A DNA stretch of 64,000 bases. Source: Echinicola sp. 20G. Its GTDB lineage: Bacteria > Bacteroidota > Bacteroidia > Cytophagales > Cyclobacteriaceae. Under the pieces are notes generated by a model. That model saw only the letters and a program-made list of their open reading frames with translations. It did no database searches and had not been told where the DNA came from. The stretch covers positions 3,540,501 to 3,604,500 of the forward strand of contig NZ_AP024154.1 of the NCBI RefSeq assembly GCF_015533855.1, in the 5' to 3' direction. Numbering within the stretch: the stretch's first letter is position 1; each line of letters starts with the position of its first letter. The position numbers and the translations under genes are program-made. Of this stretch, positions 16,923 to 26,346 are shown piece by piece.

Positions 16923-17354
16923 CTATACGTTTAATTTTGATTGATAGGCTATTGCATACAGCTTCATTTGCTTGATCATGGCAGCCAAACCATTGGATCT
17001 TTGGGAGCCGATAATATTGCCCATCCCAATTTTCTCAATGAAATAAAGCTCGGCATCAATGATCTCTTTAGGACTTCTATCGGAAAGCACTCGAATCAAA
17101 AGACTGATCAAGCCTTTGGTAATGTCCGTATTGGAATCAGCTTTAAAGACGACTTTTCCGTCCTCCTCTTCAGTGGTAAGCCATACTTTTGACTGACATC
17201 CTTTGATCAAATTTTCATCCAATCTGGCCTCTTCAGGATAATCAGCTAGTTTGTTGCCCAATTCCATAATGTAAAATATGGTGGATTCCCGGTCTCCTTC
17301 CAGAATAGAAAATTCGTCTATGATTTCTTCTTGAACTTGCTTTATATCAGTCAT
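16923..17354 (-). CDS. sufE: Cysteine desulfurase activator SufE
   Basis: The 143 residues match SufE: N-terminal helices with QVQEEIIDEFSILEG, the catalytic loop LIKGCQSKVWLTTEE with the sulfur-accepting Cys near 51, then SDRSPKEIIDA and the C-terminal RSNGLAAMIKQMK. SufE takes persulfide sulfur from SufS and passes it to SufBCD. Its start overlaps the sufS stop by 4 bp, so the partners are translationally coupled. Confidence 0.94.
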   Translation of the reverse strand: MTDIKQVQEEIIDEFSILEGDRESTIFYIMELGNKLADYPEEARLDENLIKGCQSKVWLTTEEEDGKVVFKADSNTDITKGLISLLIRVLSDRSPKEIIDAELYFIEKIGMGNIIGSQRSNGLAAMIKQMKLYAIAYQSKLNV

Positions 17355-18574
17355 TTATTCTTTAGTTTGGCTATCTTGCTGACACTCTCAATAAGCCTTT
17401 CTATTTCTTCTTTGGTGTTATAAACAGAAAATGATGCTCGAACAGTTCCCTCAATTTCAAAGCGATTCATCAATGGTTGGGTACAATGATGTCCTGTCCT
17501 TACCGCAATGCCCGAAGCATCTAGCATCATGCCCACATCAAAAGGGTGCATATGCTCGATAAGAAAGGATAGCACACTGACTTTCTTGCTGGCAGTCCCG
17601 ACAGGTATAAAGCCTTTTATTCGGGAAAGTTGCTCAGCTGCATACTCAAGCAGATTTTCTTCGTGCTTTCTGATATTTTCTTTTCCTAATTTGTTTACAA
17701 ATTCTATGGCCTTTTGAAAGGCAATGACATCCGCAATATTAGGTGTGCCCGCTTCAAATTTAAAAGGGATTTCATTGTAAGTGGTTTTTTCAAAGGTAAC
17801 TTCTTTGATCATCTCACCACCGCCCTGATAAGGAGGCATGGACTCTAAAACTTCTCTCTTGCCATATAAAACCCCAAGACCTGTAGGTCCATATATTTTA
17901 TGGGCTGACATGACAAAGAAATCACAGTTTAAGGCTTGGACATCAATATCCAAATGGGCTGAAGATTGAGCGCCATCAATCAAAACCTTTGCTCCTACAG
18001 CATGGGATTTATTGATGATTTCCTCAATGGGGTTAATGGTACCCAAAGCGTTTGATGCGTGCACTACAGAGACCAACTTGGTTTTGTTGGTCAGTAGTTT
18101 ATCAAACTCATCCATAAGGAGTTCTCCCTTTTCATTGATGGGAATTACCTTTAGGATGGCCCCTTTTTCTTCACAGAGCATTTGCCAAGGCACTATATTG
18201 GAATGGTGTTCTAGAGTTGAAATGATAATCTCATCACCTTCCTTGATGAATTTCCGCCCAAAAGTAGAGGCCACAAGGTTGATCCCTTCTGTAGTCCCTT
18301 TGGTGAAAATGACCTCTTCTTCCTCAGCTGCATTTAGAAAGTCTTTGACAAGACCTCTTGTTCTTTCATAAGCCCTGGTTGCCCTGTCGGCTAGGGTATG
18401 AGCGCCTCTATGAATGTTTGAATTGTCGTGGGTGTAATAGGCAGACAATGCCTCCAGTACCTCTTTTGGTTTTTGGGTAGTGGCAGCATTGTCCATATAA
18501 ATTAGGGGCTTTCCGTTGACTTCTTGGTCTAGTACAGGAAATTGCTCCCGGATATTTTGGATGTTCAACGTCAT
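17351..18574 (-). CDS. sufS: Cysteine desulfurase SufS
   Basis: The 407-residue PLP enzyme belongs to the group II desulfurases. Motifs: YMDNAATTQKPKEVLEAL, FTKGTTEGINLVA, the PLP lysine in DFFVMSAHKIYGPTGLG, GTPNIADVIAF, and the catalytic cysteine in RTGHHCTQPLM. It removes sulfur from cysteine to give alanine and an enzyme persulfide. The gene is followed by sufE with a 4-bp overlap and preceded by sufD with a 10-bp gap. Confidence 0.96.
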   Translation of the reverse strand: MTLNIQNIREQFPVLDQEVNGKPLIYMDNAATTQKPKEVLEALSAYYTHDNSNIHRGAHTLADRATRAYERTRGLVKDFLNAAEEEEVIFTKGTTEGINLVASTFGRKFIKEGDEIIISTLEHHSNIVPWQMLCEEKGAILKVIPINEKGELLMDEFDKLLTNKTKLVSVVHASNALGTINPIEEIINKSHAVGAKVLIDGAQSSAHLDIDVQALNCDFFVMSAHKIYGPTGLGVLYGKREVLESMPPYQGGGEMIKEVTFEKTTYNEIPFKFEAGTPNIADVIAFQKAIEFVNKLGKENIRKHEENLLEYAAEQLSRIKGFIPVGTASKKVSVLSFLIEHMHPFDVGMMLDASGIAVRTGHHCTQPLMNRFEIEGTVRASFSVYNTKEEIERLIESVSKIAKLKNK

Positions 18575-18584
18575 GAAAGGTGTT

Positions 18585-19874
18585 TTATAGTTTCCCTAAT
18601 CTTTCCTGAACGAGTGTTATGCAATATTCTTTGAAAGCATCTATTTTGATATGATCCATGATTTCACCAGCAAAAGCATAAAGCAATAAACCCTTGGCTT
18701 GATCTTTACCAATTCCTCTGGCTTGCAGGTAGAAAAGGGCTTCCTCATCTAACTGTCCAGTAGTACAGCCATGAGAGCATTTCACATCATCCGCCCAAAT
18801 CTCCAATTGTGGCTTGGTATTGATGATAGCATCATCAGAAAGCAAGATGTTATTGTTTTGCTGGAAAGCATTGGTCTTTTGCGCATCTTGTCTTACAAAG
18901 ATTTTTCCGTTGAAAACTCCTCTGGATTTTTCAGCTAGGATACCTTTGTAAAGCTCATTGGAATCTGCGTGCGGCATGGTATGGTCCACATTGGTGTGGT
19001 TGTCCACATGGGTCTTACCATCCAATAAATAAAGGCCGTACATGTTTCCTTCGCAGCCACTGTCAAGAAGGTTCAAGCTCAGGTTGTTTCTGATCATGTC
19101 ACCTTTCAATGAAAGCGTTACAGAGGTGAAAGTAGCATCTCTGTGAATGTCAGACTCAAAGTTGTTTGCTTCAATAGCAGTAGTGCTTTCATTTTGAATT
19201 TTATAATAATTCAAATGAGCATTTTCTCCTACTTTTACCTCGGTTACACCGTTTAGAAAGTATGCGTCGTTATTTAAGCTGATTACTTTTTCAATAAAGG
19301 TGGCTTCAGCATTTGATTCACCTTGAATATATATTCTCGGAGAAATTACTTGGCCTTTATTTGCCTGGTTAAAGTTGAGGATAAGTATCGGCTTTTCTAC
19401 TACTTTACCTTTGGCAACATGTATATAAATACCATCTTGAAAAGAGGCCGTATTGAGTGCAGTGAAAGGGTCTTTGCTTACCTTGGCAATGGAACCTATT
19501 TTACTGACTTCTTCTTCAGAGAGAGACTCAAGAGTCTTAATACTATAATTTTCCTCAGTGTATGAAGAAAGTTCTTTATCGAAGTTTCCATTATTGAAAA
19601 CCAAGTAGTCTGCTTCCAGATCAGGAATTAATTCAGTTTTTACAACTTCAGCAGAAAGGTCGATCTGGGTAGCTGAAGTTAAGTTGGTCAAGCTTTCCAA
19701 CTTTTTGCTTAGCGGAGTAAATTTATACTCTTCCGCTTTTGGAGCAGGAAGTCCCTCTTTTTGCAAGAATTCAACTGCTTGCTGCTTTATATCTGAGAAT
19801 TTTTCAGAAGTAGCTTTGGCAATGATTTCCAAGAAGGAGTCCGTAATTTTATTTTTAGTAAGTGTAGTCATCAA
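18585..19874 (-). CDS. sufD: SUF scaffold subunit SufD
   Basis: The 429 residues show a helical N-terminal part (LPAPKAEEYKFTPLSK) and a beta-helix core shared with SufB, ending with DDVKCSHGCTTGQLDEEALFYLQARGI, the family C-terminal signature. SufD pairs with SufB and two SufC ATPases to build Fe-S clusters. In-frame ATG codons sit at 19874 and one codon later, so the exact start is uncertain by one residue. It is 36 bp downstream of sufC. Confidence 0.95.
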   Translation of the reverse strand: MMTTLTKNKITDSFLEIIAKATSEKFSDIKQQAVEFLQKEGLPAPKAEEYKFTPLSKKLESLTNLTSATQIDLSAEVVKTELIPDLEADYLVFNNGNFDKELSSYTEENYSIKTLESLSEEEVSKIGSIAKVSKDPFTALNTASFQDGIYIHVAKGKVVEKPILILNFNQANKGQVISPRIYIQGESNAEATFIEKVISLNNDAYFLNGVTEVKVGENAHLNYYKIQNESTTAIEANNFESDIHRDATFTSVTLSLKGDMIRNNLSLNLLDSGCEGNMYGLYLLDGKTHVDNHTNVDHTMPHADSNELYKGILAEKSRGVFNGKIFVRQDAQKTNAFQQNNNILLSDDAIINTKPQLEIWADDVKCSHGCTTGQLDEEALFYLQARGIGKDQAKGLLLYAFAGEIMDHIKIDAFKEYCITLVQERLGKL

Positions 19875-19910
19875 TTAAGAAATAAGATGGTTTGACAATG
19901 GAAACGGATA

Positions 19911-20672
19911 TTAGACAGAAGCACTGTCTACATCTTCTTTGATCCAGTCATATCCTTTTTCTTCAAGCTCTAAAGCAAGTTCTTTAGAACCAGATTTTAC
20001 TATTTTACCTTTGTAAAGTACGTGTACATAATCAGGTACAATATAATCTAACAGACGCTGGTAGTGCGTTACCACAATGGTGGCATTATCAGGAGACTTC
20101 AATTGATTTACGCCGTTGGAAACGATTCTTAAGGCATCAATGTCCAATCCAGAATCTGTTTCGTCAAGAATGGATAGGCTTGGCTCAAGCATGGCCATTT
20201 GGAAAATCTCATTTCTCTTCTTCTCTCCACCAGAGAAACCTTCGTTTAAGGCTCTGCTCATTAGTTTTTGGTCTATTTCAACCAATTTCATTTTTTCCTT
20301 CATTAAAGAAAGAAACTTTACGGCATCCAATGCTTCTTGTCCTCTGTATTCCCTTACTTGGTTTACAGCTGTTCTCAAGAAATTGGTAGTACTTACTCCA
20401 GGGATTTCAACCGGGTACTGGAATGCCAAAAACACACCTTCTCTGGCTCTGTCTTCTGGGTTGAGGTCCAAAAGGTCCTTCCCGTTGAACAAAACTTCTC
20501 CTTCAGTCACTTCATACTCTTCTCTACCTGCCAATACAGAAGCCAAAGTTGATTTGCCTGAACCGTTAGGCCCCATGATGGCATGCACTTCTCCTGCTTT
20601 GATTTCAAGGTTGATTCCTTTAAGAATAGGAGTTCCTTCAATAGATGCGTGTAAATTTTTTATGGATAACAT
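19911..20672 (-). CDS. sufC: SUF ATPase SufC
   Basis: The 253-residue ABC-type ATPase has Walker A (MGPNGSGKSTLASVLAG), Q loop (FLAFQYPVEIPGVS), signature GFSGGEKKRNEIFQ, Walker B region (PSLSILDETDSGLDIDAL) and the switch His (TIVVTHYQRLL). Sequence and context place it in the SufBC2D complex, not a membrane transporter. There are 98 bp between sufB and sufC with no terminator hairpin, so co-transcription is likely. Confidence 0.97.
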   Translation of the reverse strand: MLSIKNLHASIEGTPILKGINLEIKAGEVHAIMGPNGSGKSTLASVLAGREEYEVTEGEVLFNGKDLLDLNPEDRAREGVFLAFQYPVEIPGVSTTNFLRTAVNQVREYRGQEALDAVKFLSLMKEKMKLVEIDQKLMSRALNEGFSGGEKKRNEIFQMAMLEPSLSILDETDSGLDIDALRIVSNGVNQLKSPDNATIVVTHYQRLLDYIVPDYVHVLYKGKIVKSGSKELALELEEKGYDWIKEDVDSASV

Positions 20673-20770
20673 GATTTGTACTATTTCTTTTCTGTTTTCG
20701 GTAATAAGGGGCTATGAGGTACCTTAAAAGATTCCTTAGCCTAATCATCATAATCGTTGATGGAGGGGGA

Positions 20771-22216
20771 TTATCCCACGCTGCCTTCTAAAGTAAGAGC
20801 CAATAGCTTTTGAGCTTCTACAGCAAATTCCATTGGAAGTTGGTTCAATACTTCTTTGGCATATCCATTAACGATCAAAGCCACTGCATCTTCGGTGTCA
20901 ATACCTCTTTGGTTACAATAGAAGATTTGGTCTTCGCCGATCTTAGAAGTTGTAGCTTCGTGCTCAACTTTTGCAGATGGGTTTTGGATATCGATGTAGG
21001 GGAAAGTGTGTGCACCACATCTGTCTCCCATTAGTAAGGAATCACATTGGGAGAAGTTTCGGGCGTTTTGAGCACGCTTCATGACTTGAACCTGTCCTCT
21101 GTACGAATTTTGGGATTTACCAGCAGAGATACCTTTAGAGACAATTCTGGACTTGGTGTTCTTACCAATATGGATCATTTTGGTACCAGTGTCCGCTTGC
21201 TGATAATTGTTGGTTACCGCTACTGAATAAAATTCTCCTATTGAGTTATCTCCCTTAAGGATACAGGAAGGATATTTCCAAGTCACAGCCGAACCGGTCT
21301 CAACTTGGGTCCAAGAAATTTTTGAATTATCTCCTGCACAAATACCTCGTTTGGTTACAAAATTATAGATACCACCTTTTCCGTTTTTATCTCCTGGGAA
21401 CCAGTTTTGAACGGTTGAGTATTTTACTTCAGCATTTGTGGCAGCATAGATTTCTACTACCGCAGCGTGCAATTGGTTTTCATCTCTTTGTGGAGCAGTA
21501 CATCCTTCCAAGTAAGAAACATATGACTCATCTTCAGCAACGATCAATGTTCTTTCAAATTGACCTGTGTTGGCCGCATTGATTCGGAAGTAGGTTGAAA
21601 GCTCCATTGGGCATCTTACTCCCTTTGGAATATAGCAGAAAGACCCGTCGGAGAAGACAGCAGAATTAAGTGCTGCATAGTAGTTGTCTGTCATAGGAAC
21701 AACAGAGCCTAGGTATTTCTTTACCAATTCAGGGTGCTCCTGAACGGCCTCACTGAATGAGCAGAAAATAATGCCTAGTTTACTCAATGTCTCTTTGAAG
21801 GTTGTTCCAACAGAAACTGAGTCCAAAACGGCATCTACAGCAATACCTTGTAATTTCTTTTGCTCATTCAAGCTGATCCCTAATCTTTCATAAATTTGAA
21901 GCAATTCAGGATCCACTTCGTCTAAGCTTTTAGGCTTGGACTTTTGCTTAGGAGCGGAATAATATTTAAGTTTTTGAAAATCTACTTTTGGGTAATGAAC
22001 GTTTGCCCACTCAGGTTCGGTCATATTTTCCCAAGTATTGAAAGCCTTTAGCCTCCAATCCAATAGCCATTGTGGCTCTTCTTTTTTAGCAGATATCCAA
22101 CGGATAATTTCTTCATTCAAACCGGCTGGGGCCTCATCAGCTTCAAAATCAACAGACCAACCGTGTTCATATTCTTTCGAGGTGAACTCCTCTAAAATTT
22201 GATTGTCTTTGCTCAT
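20771..22216 (-). CDS. sufB: SUF scaffold subunit SufB
   Basis: The 481 residues match SufB at full length: [84 protein letters not shown] and the conserved [21 protein letters not shown] tail. SufB is the subunit on which nascent Fe-S clusters form. It is the first gene of the suf operon; a perfect -7 box (22253-22260) lies 37 bp upstream. Confidence 0.97.
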   Translation of the reverse strand: MSKDNQILEEFTSKEYEHGWSVDFEADEAPAGLNEEIIRWISAKKEEPQWLLDWRLKAFNTWENMTEPEWANVHYPKVDFQKLKYYSAPKQKSKPKSLDEVDPELLQIYERLGISLNEQKKLQGIAVDAVLDSVSVGTTFKETLSKLGIIFCSFSEAVQEHPELVKKYLGSVVPMTDNYYAALNSAVFSDGSFCYIPKGVRCPMELSTYFRINAANTGQFERTLIVAEDESYVSYLEGCTAPQRDENQLHAAVVEIYAATNAEVKYSTVQNWFPGDKNGKGGIYNFVTKRGICAGDNSKISWTQVETGSAVTWKYPSCILKGDNSIGEFYSVAVTNNYQQADTGTKMIHIGKNTKSRIVSKGISAGKSQNSYRGQVQVMKRAQNARNFSQCDSLLMGDRCGAHTFPYIDIQNPSAKVEHEATTSKIGEDQIFYCNQRGIDTEDAVALIVNGYAKEVLNQLPMEFAVEAQKLLALTLEGSVG

Positions 22217-22252
22217 AAACCGAGTTATTTAGACTAATTACATTTTGTAGCG

Positions 22253-22260
22253 CAAAGATA
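22253..22260 (-). promoter_or_regulatory. Candidate -7 promoter box of the suf operon
   Basis: The minus strand reads TATCTTTG, an exact TAnnTTTG match, 37 bp before the sufB ATG. A TTTA at about -33 is a partial match. Short leader of about 30 bases expected. Confidence 0.6.
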
Positions 22261-22356
22261 TAACATTAATCTAAATTTTTATGTTCAGAAGGAATGAAAA
22301 TTCTCTATGGAGAATAGAAAAAATCAATGTATTTGGCTAAAAAACAAAACTTTATT

Positions 22357-22389
22357 CAACCAGAAGCGAATTTCAATCGCTTCTGGTTG
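22357..22389. terminator. Perfect 13-bp hairpin between Lrp gene and suf operon
   Basis: CAACCAGAAGCGA and TCGCTTCTGGTTG form a perfect 13-bp stem with a 7-base loop. It lies downstream of the Lrp-family gene, upstream of the suf promoter. The T run on either side is weak, but position and stem strength fit a terminator separating the two units. Confidence 0.7.
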
Positions 22390-22474
22390 TCTTTAAAAAG
22401 TTTAATATAAACTCGGAATAATCAAGAAATAAATTTATTTAGATTTAATCCAAATAACTAGCTTATTGACTTGT

Positions 22475-22951
22475 TTATTTAGAATCTTGTTCAAAAAGCT
22501 GTATAGGTCGATTTATACTTTCTTCAAGTACAATAAGTGTTTCTGTTCTATCTATCCCGTCTACTTTTTGAATTTTATTCAATACGTCTCTTAAGTGATT
22601 AGTGTCCTTACAAATTATTTTTGCAAATATGCTGTAATTTCCTGTTGTATAATAGGCGTTAATCACTTCCGAAATTTCCTTTAGCATCTCAATCACGTTG
22701 TCGTAGAGAGAACTTTTTTCCAAGTAAATGCCCAAATAAGCGGAGATATCATAACCTAATTTTGAAAAATCAATGTTGAGCGTTGCACTTTTGACAATGC
22801 CCATATCTTCCAATTTTCGCATTCTGACATGGACAGTACCCGAGGAAACATATACCTTCTTGGCGATTTCCGTATAGGGTGTTTTGGCATCTTCATTTAG
22901 CAATGAGATGATCTTTAAATCAACATTGTCAATATCTAAATTTTTATCCAT
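22475..22951 (-). CDS. Lrp/AsnC-family transcriptional regulator
   Basis: The 158 residues comprise an N-terminal winged helix-turn-helix (about 8-60; DLKIISLLNEDAKTPYTEIAKKVYVSSGTVHVRMRKLEDMGIV) and a C-terminal RAM ligand-binding domain (about 70-150; YYTTGNYSIFAKIICKDTNHLRDVL). Such regulators respond to amino acids and form octamers. The gene is divergent from the S9 peptidase; whether it controls that gene, itself or distant amino-acid genes cannot be told. Confidence 0.9.
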   Translation of the reverse strand: MDKNLDIDNVDLKIISLLNEDAKTPYTEIAKKVYVSSGTVHVRMRKLEDMGIVKSATLNIDFSKLGYDISAYLGIYLEKSSLYDNVIEMLKEISEVINAYYTTGNYSIFAKIICKDTNHLRDVLNKIQKVDGIDRTETLIVLEESINRPIQLFEQDSK

Positions 22952-23455
22952 TATTTATTTATTTGGTTATTGTTATTTGAATAAAGATGCATTTAAATTG
23001 TTGAATTGTCAAAATTTATGGTAACATTTTTTTTGATTTGCAAAATAACAAAAAATGTATTTACTTTGGGATTACATTGTGAATGGGAATAAAAATTTTG
23101 AAGTGCATCAATAACTTTAAAATATATTTCGGTTTTATAACAAAACTCATTCATTTTCAATGGTTTTAAAAAAGAAACTTTTAATCTCTAAAGTTATATT
23201 TGGGTTTATATTCTGAAAAGGGTCTTGCTACTGGCAAGACTTTTTTGTTTTTAGGGCTCGTGTTTTTCCGGTTTTTTGAAAAGAAAAGGGCTAGAAAAGC
23301 TTCTTTTGGATAGAAAACAACAACAAGGAATTTTTTGGTATCAAAAAAATGCAACTTAAAGTTAATTACTACCATTGATCCAAGAAATGCTAATTTCTAA
23401 TGGAGATATAATTAATTTTCCTACTTCAATCAATTTTGATAAATGCCCTAAATAT
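22952..23455. other. Divergent region between Lrp gene and S9 peptidase
   Basis: A 504-bp AT-rich region. It must hold the minus-strand Lrp promoter and the plus-strand peptidase promoter. The notable element is a terminator-like hairpin on the plus strand at 23218-23252. I find no ORF with coding character; in-frame codons upstream of 23456 do not look like a signal peptide. Confidence 0.5.
23218..23252 (+). terminator. Orphan terminator-like hairpin upstream of the S9 peptidase
   Basis: GTCTTGC (23222-23228) and GCAAGAC (23234-23240) form a 7-bp stem with a 5-base loop followed by six T and then a T-rich tract. No plus-strand gene ends before it, so it would end a short transcript or attenuate the peptidase mRNA. 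Confidence 0.55.
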
Positions 23456-26299
23456 ATGATTAGATTAAAAGCTATACTTTTTTTGCTGTTGCTTAGTTTT
23501 TCTGCCTTTGCTCAGCAAAAAAGATCACTGACACATGACGATTATGATGGATGGGAATCCATATCTTCTACTATCATCACTCCAGATGGCCATTGGGTTG
23601 GTTATGGGGTCGGTCCTCAAGAGGGAGATGCCAAAGCCATATTTGTTAATCATGACAATGCTTCTTTAAGGTATCAAGTACCTAGAGCGGGCAATATTAC
23701 TTTTTCAAACGATGGTAAATGGGCTGTTGGTAAAATTGAAGCACAGCAGGATTCCATCAGGAAGCTGAAGCTTAAAGGGAAGAAATCAAAGGACTTCCCA
23801 AAAGACAGTCTTTTTATTTTGTCATTGGCTGATGGCAACATCGAAAAATTAACTCGAATAAAATCATTCCAGACCCCCAAAAAAGAAGGTAACTGGTTGG
23901 CTGTCCATTTTGAGAAAGAAGATAAAAAGAAAAAGCCTGAGGATAAGTCCGAAAATGACAGTACGGCCAAGTCAGCAACTGACAAAAAAGAGGCTAAGAA
24001 AAAAGAACTAAAAACGGACGGTACTCAACTTTTGGTAAGAAGCTTTGATGGGAAAATAACCCATGTAATAGAAAGAGTAGAAAAGTATGGCTTCTCTGAA
24101 ATGGGTGAATACCTTTATTTTATTCAGGCCACTCAAGATACTTTGGACAATGCCACTGTTGGTTTATTAAGTTTAAAAGATGGTAAGCAAACGGTATTGG
24201 ATTCAGGAATGACTAAATACACAGATGTAGCTTTTTCCAAGGACCTCAAGCATTTTGCTTATGTGGCAAGTGGAGATTCATTGAAGTCTAAAAAGCCCTA
24301 TTACCAATTGTATTTAAATGTAATTGGAAAAGATGGCGTTACTAAAATAGTTGATCAGTCGACTGAAGGTATTTTGGAAAATGGGGTTGTTTCAAAAAGC
24401 GGTAACCTTAGATTTTCGGAAGATGGAGAAAGGTTGTTTTTTGGCGTTGCAGAAGACTACAAGACATATGCTTACGAAGAGGATTCTACCATCTTGGACG
24501 AGGAAAGGGTTTCCTTGGATATTTGGGGTTGGCAAGACAATGATCTTCAGCCAATGCAACTGAAAAATAAGAATAGAGAAGCCAACAAAACCTTTTTGGC
24601 AGTTTATCATCTTAAACCTGGAAAACTGGTTCAGTTGGGTGATGAGAAAATAGATAATATTAACCTTGATAAGGACGCCAGGTACAAAGTAGCGGTAGCT
24701 ACTGATGATAATCCTTACAGAATAAATTTTAGCTGGGATACTCAGATAGGTAGAGATGTTTACCTCATTGATCTTGAAAACGGTGACAGAAAGCTAGTAG
24801 CGAAAGATGTAACAGGCTACCCAAGTCTTTCTCCTGCTGGAAAATATATCAATTGGTACAGCTACACAGACAGCACCTACATAGCTTATGACATAACGTC
24901 GGGTAAGTTGATTGATCTCACTGGAGCTATTTCAGATGATTTTTATGATCAGTTGCATGACACGCCAAGCATGCCAAGAGGGTATGGTAGTGCAGGATGG
25001 ACGAAAGATGACAAGGCATTTATTGTTTATAGCCAATATGATATTTGGAAGGTTGACCCTAGTGGTAAGAAAGAGCCTGTGAACATCACAAAAGGGTTGG
25101 GCAAAAAAGAGAGCACTAGTTTCAGACGTGAAGTATTGGACAGAGAAGAGGAATATATTAACCCAAAGGCTCCGTTAATTTTGAGTGCGTTTAATGATCG
25201 TAATAAGAAAAGTGGATATTATATCGGAGATATAGAAGGGAAAGAAATCCCTGAAATGTTGGTCTTTACAGATCATCGTTACTATGGCTTAGAGAAAGCC
25301 AAGGATGCTGATAAGGTGATCGTAAGAAGATCTACATTCCAGGAATATCCTGATGTTTATGCTACGGACATGGCATTGACGAATCTAGTTCAACTTTCCC
25401 ATGCTAATGCCCAGCAAGAGAATATCAAATGGGGAACGGTGGAACTGACCGAATACATGACTTTGAAAGGTGATTCCCTTCAAGGCTTGATATATAAGCC
25501 AGAAGATTTTGATGCTAATCAAAAGTATCCGATGATGGTTTATTTCTATGAGCGTAGATCAGATAGCTATCATAATTATATTACTCCAGCGCCAAGTGCT
25601 TCCACGATCAATATCGCTTATTTTGTGAGTAATGGCTATGTAGTATTTGTGCCAGATATTAAATATGATATTGGTCATCCGGGTAAAAGTGCTTACGACT
25701 GTATTATTCCGGGAGTTCAGTCTGTAGTGGCTCAAGGATATGTGGATGAAAATAATATGGCCATTCAGGGTCAAAGTTGGGGAGGTTATCAGGTTGCCTA
25801 TTTGGTTACACAAACTGACATGTTCAAAGCAGCAGGAGCAGGTGCTCCGGTAGCCAACATGACTTCAGCTTATGGAGGGATTCGATGGGGATCGGGAATG
25901 AGTCGTATGTTCCAGTATGAACACACACAGTCTAGAATAGGAGGGACACTATGGGAGAAACCTATGGAGTATATAGAAAATTCTCCTTTGTTTTTTGCAG
26001 ATCAGGTAAATACACCGGTATTGATCATGCACAATGATGAAGATGGAGCCGTTCCATGGTATCAAGGTATTGAATTCTTTATGTCATTGAAACGTAATAG
26101 AACTCCGGCATGGCTATTAGTGTACAATGGGGAAGACCATAACTTGCGCCAAAGAAAAAACAGGAAGGATCTATCCATCAGGCTTTCTCAGTTTTTTGAC
26201 CACTACTTAAAAGGTGAGCCTGCTCCACTTTGGATGACTGAAGGAATTCCAGCAGTGGAAAAAGGGAAGACACTTAAATACGACCTCTCAGAAGAATAA
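23456..26299 (+). CDS. Secreted S9-family prolyl oligopeptidase-like peptidase
   Basis: I choose the ATG at 23456 (947 residues), since it opens a Sec signal MIRLKAILFLLLLSFSAFAQQ; upstream codons would mask it. The N-terminal part is a beta-propeller-like region with a Lys/Glu-rich insertion (about 140-180). The C-terminal alpha/beta hydrolase (about 680-947) has the nucleophile in GQSWGGYQ (Ser774), an acidic LIMHNDEDGAVPW and the His segment NGEDHNLRQRKNR. The family cleaves peptides after proline or has dipeptidyl-peptidase or acylaminoacyl activity; periplasmic location is inferred. The pectin locus begins after its terminator. Confidence 0.9.
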   Translation: MIRLKAILFLLLLSFSAFAQQKRSLTHDDYDGWESISSTIITPDGHWVGYGVGPQEGDAKAIFVNHDNASLRYQVPRAGNITFSNDGKWAVGKIEAQQDSIRKLKLKGKKSKDFPKDSLFILSLADGNIEKLTRIKSFQTPKKEGNWLAVHFEKEDKKKKPEDKSENDSTAKSATDKKEAKKKELKTDGTQLLVRSFDGKITHVIERVEKYGFSEMGEYLYFIQATQDTLDNATVGLLSLKDGKQTVLDSGMTKYTDVAFSKDLKHFAYVASGDSLKSKKPYYQLYLNVIGKDGVTKIVDQSTEGILENGVVSKSGNLRFSEDGERLFFGVAEDYKTYAYEEDSTILDEERVSLDIWGWQDNDLQPMQLKNKNREANKTFLAVYHLKPGKLVQLGDEKIDNINLDKDARYKVAVATDDNPYRINFSWDTQIGRDVYLIDLENGDRKLVAKDVTGYPSLSPAGKYINWYSYTDSTYIAYDITSGKLIDLTGAISDDFYDQLHDTPSMPRGYGSAGWTKDDKAFIVYSQYDIWKVDPSGKKEPVNITKGLGKKESTSFRREVLDREEEYINPKAPLILSAFNDRNKKSGYYIGDIEGKEIPEMLVFTDHRYYGLEKAKDADKVIVRRSTFQEYPDVYATDMALTNLVQLSHANAQQENIKWGTVELTEYMTLKGDSLQGLIYKPEDFDANQKYPMMVYFYERRSDSYHNYITPAPSASTINIAYFVSNGYVVFVPDIKYDIGHPGKSAYDCIIPGVQSVVAQGYVDENNMAIQGQSWGGYQVAYLVTQTDMFKAAGAGAPVANMTSAYGGIRWGSGMSRMFQYEHTQSRIGGTLWEKPMEYIENSPLFFADQVNTPVLIMHNDEDGAVPWYQGIEFFMSLKRNRTPAWLLVYNGEDHNLRQRKNRKDLSIRLSQFFDHYLKGEPAPLWMTEGIPAVEKGKTLKYDLSEE

Positions 26300-26334
26300 A
26301 AAAAAGGCTGCCAGAAATGGCAGCCTTTTTTTAT
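26297..26334. terminator. Bidirectional rho-independent terminator
   Basis: AAAAAGGCTGCCA (26301-26313) and TGGCAGCCTTTTT (26318-26330) form a perfect 13-bp stem with a 4-base loop and A/T runs, between the convergent S9 peptidase and uxaB. Confidence 0.93.
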
Positions 26335-26346
26335 AGCATTAACTTT

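Noticed and set aside
23375..23455. Longer S9 peptidase start
   Set aside because: It would place 27 polar residues before the signal peptide; the ATG at 23456 gives a normal Sec signal.
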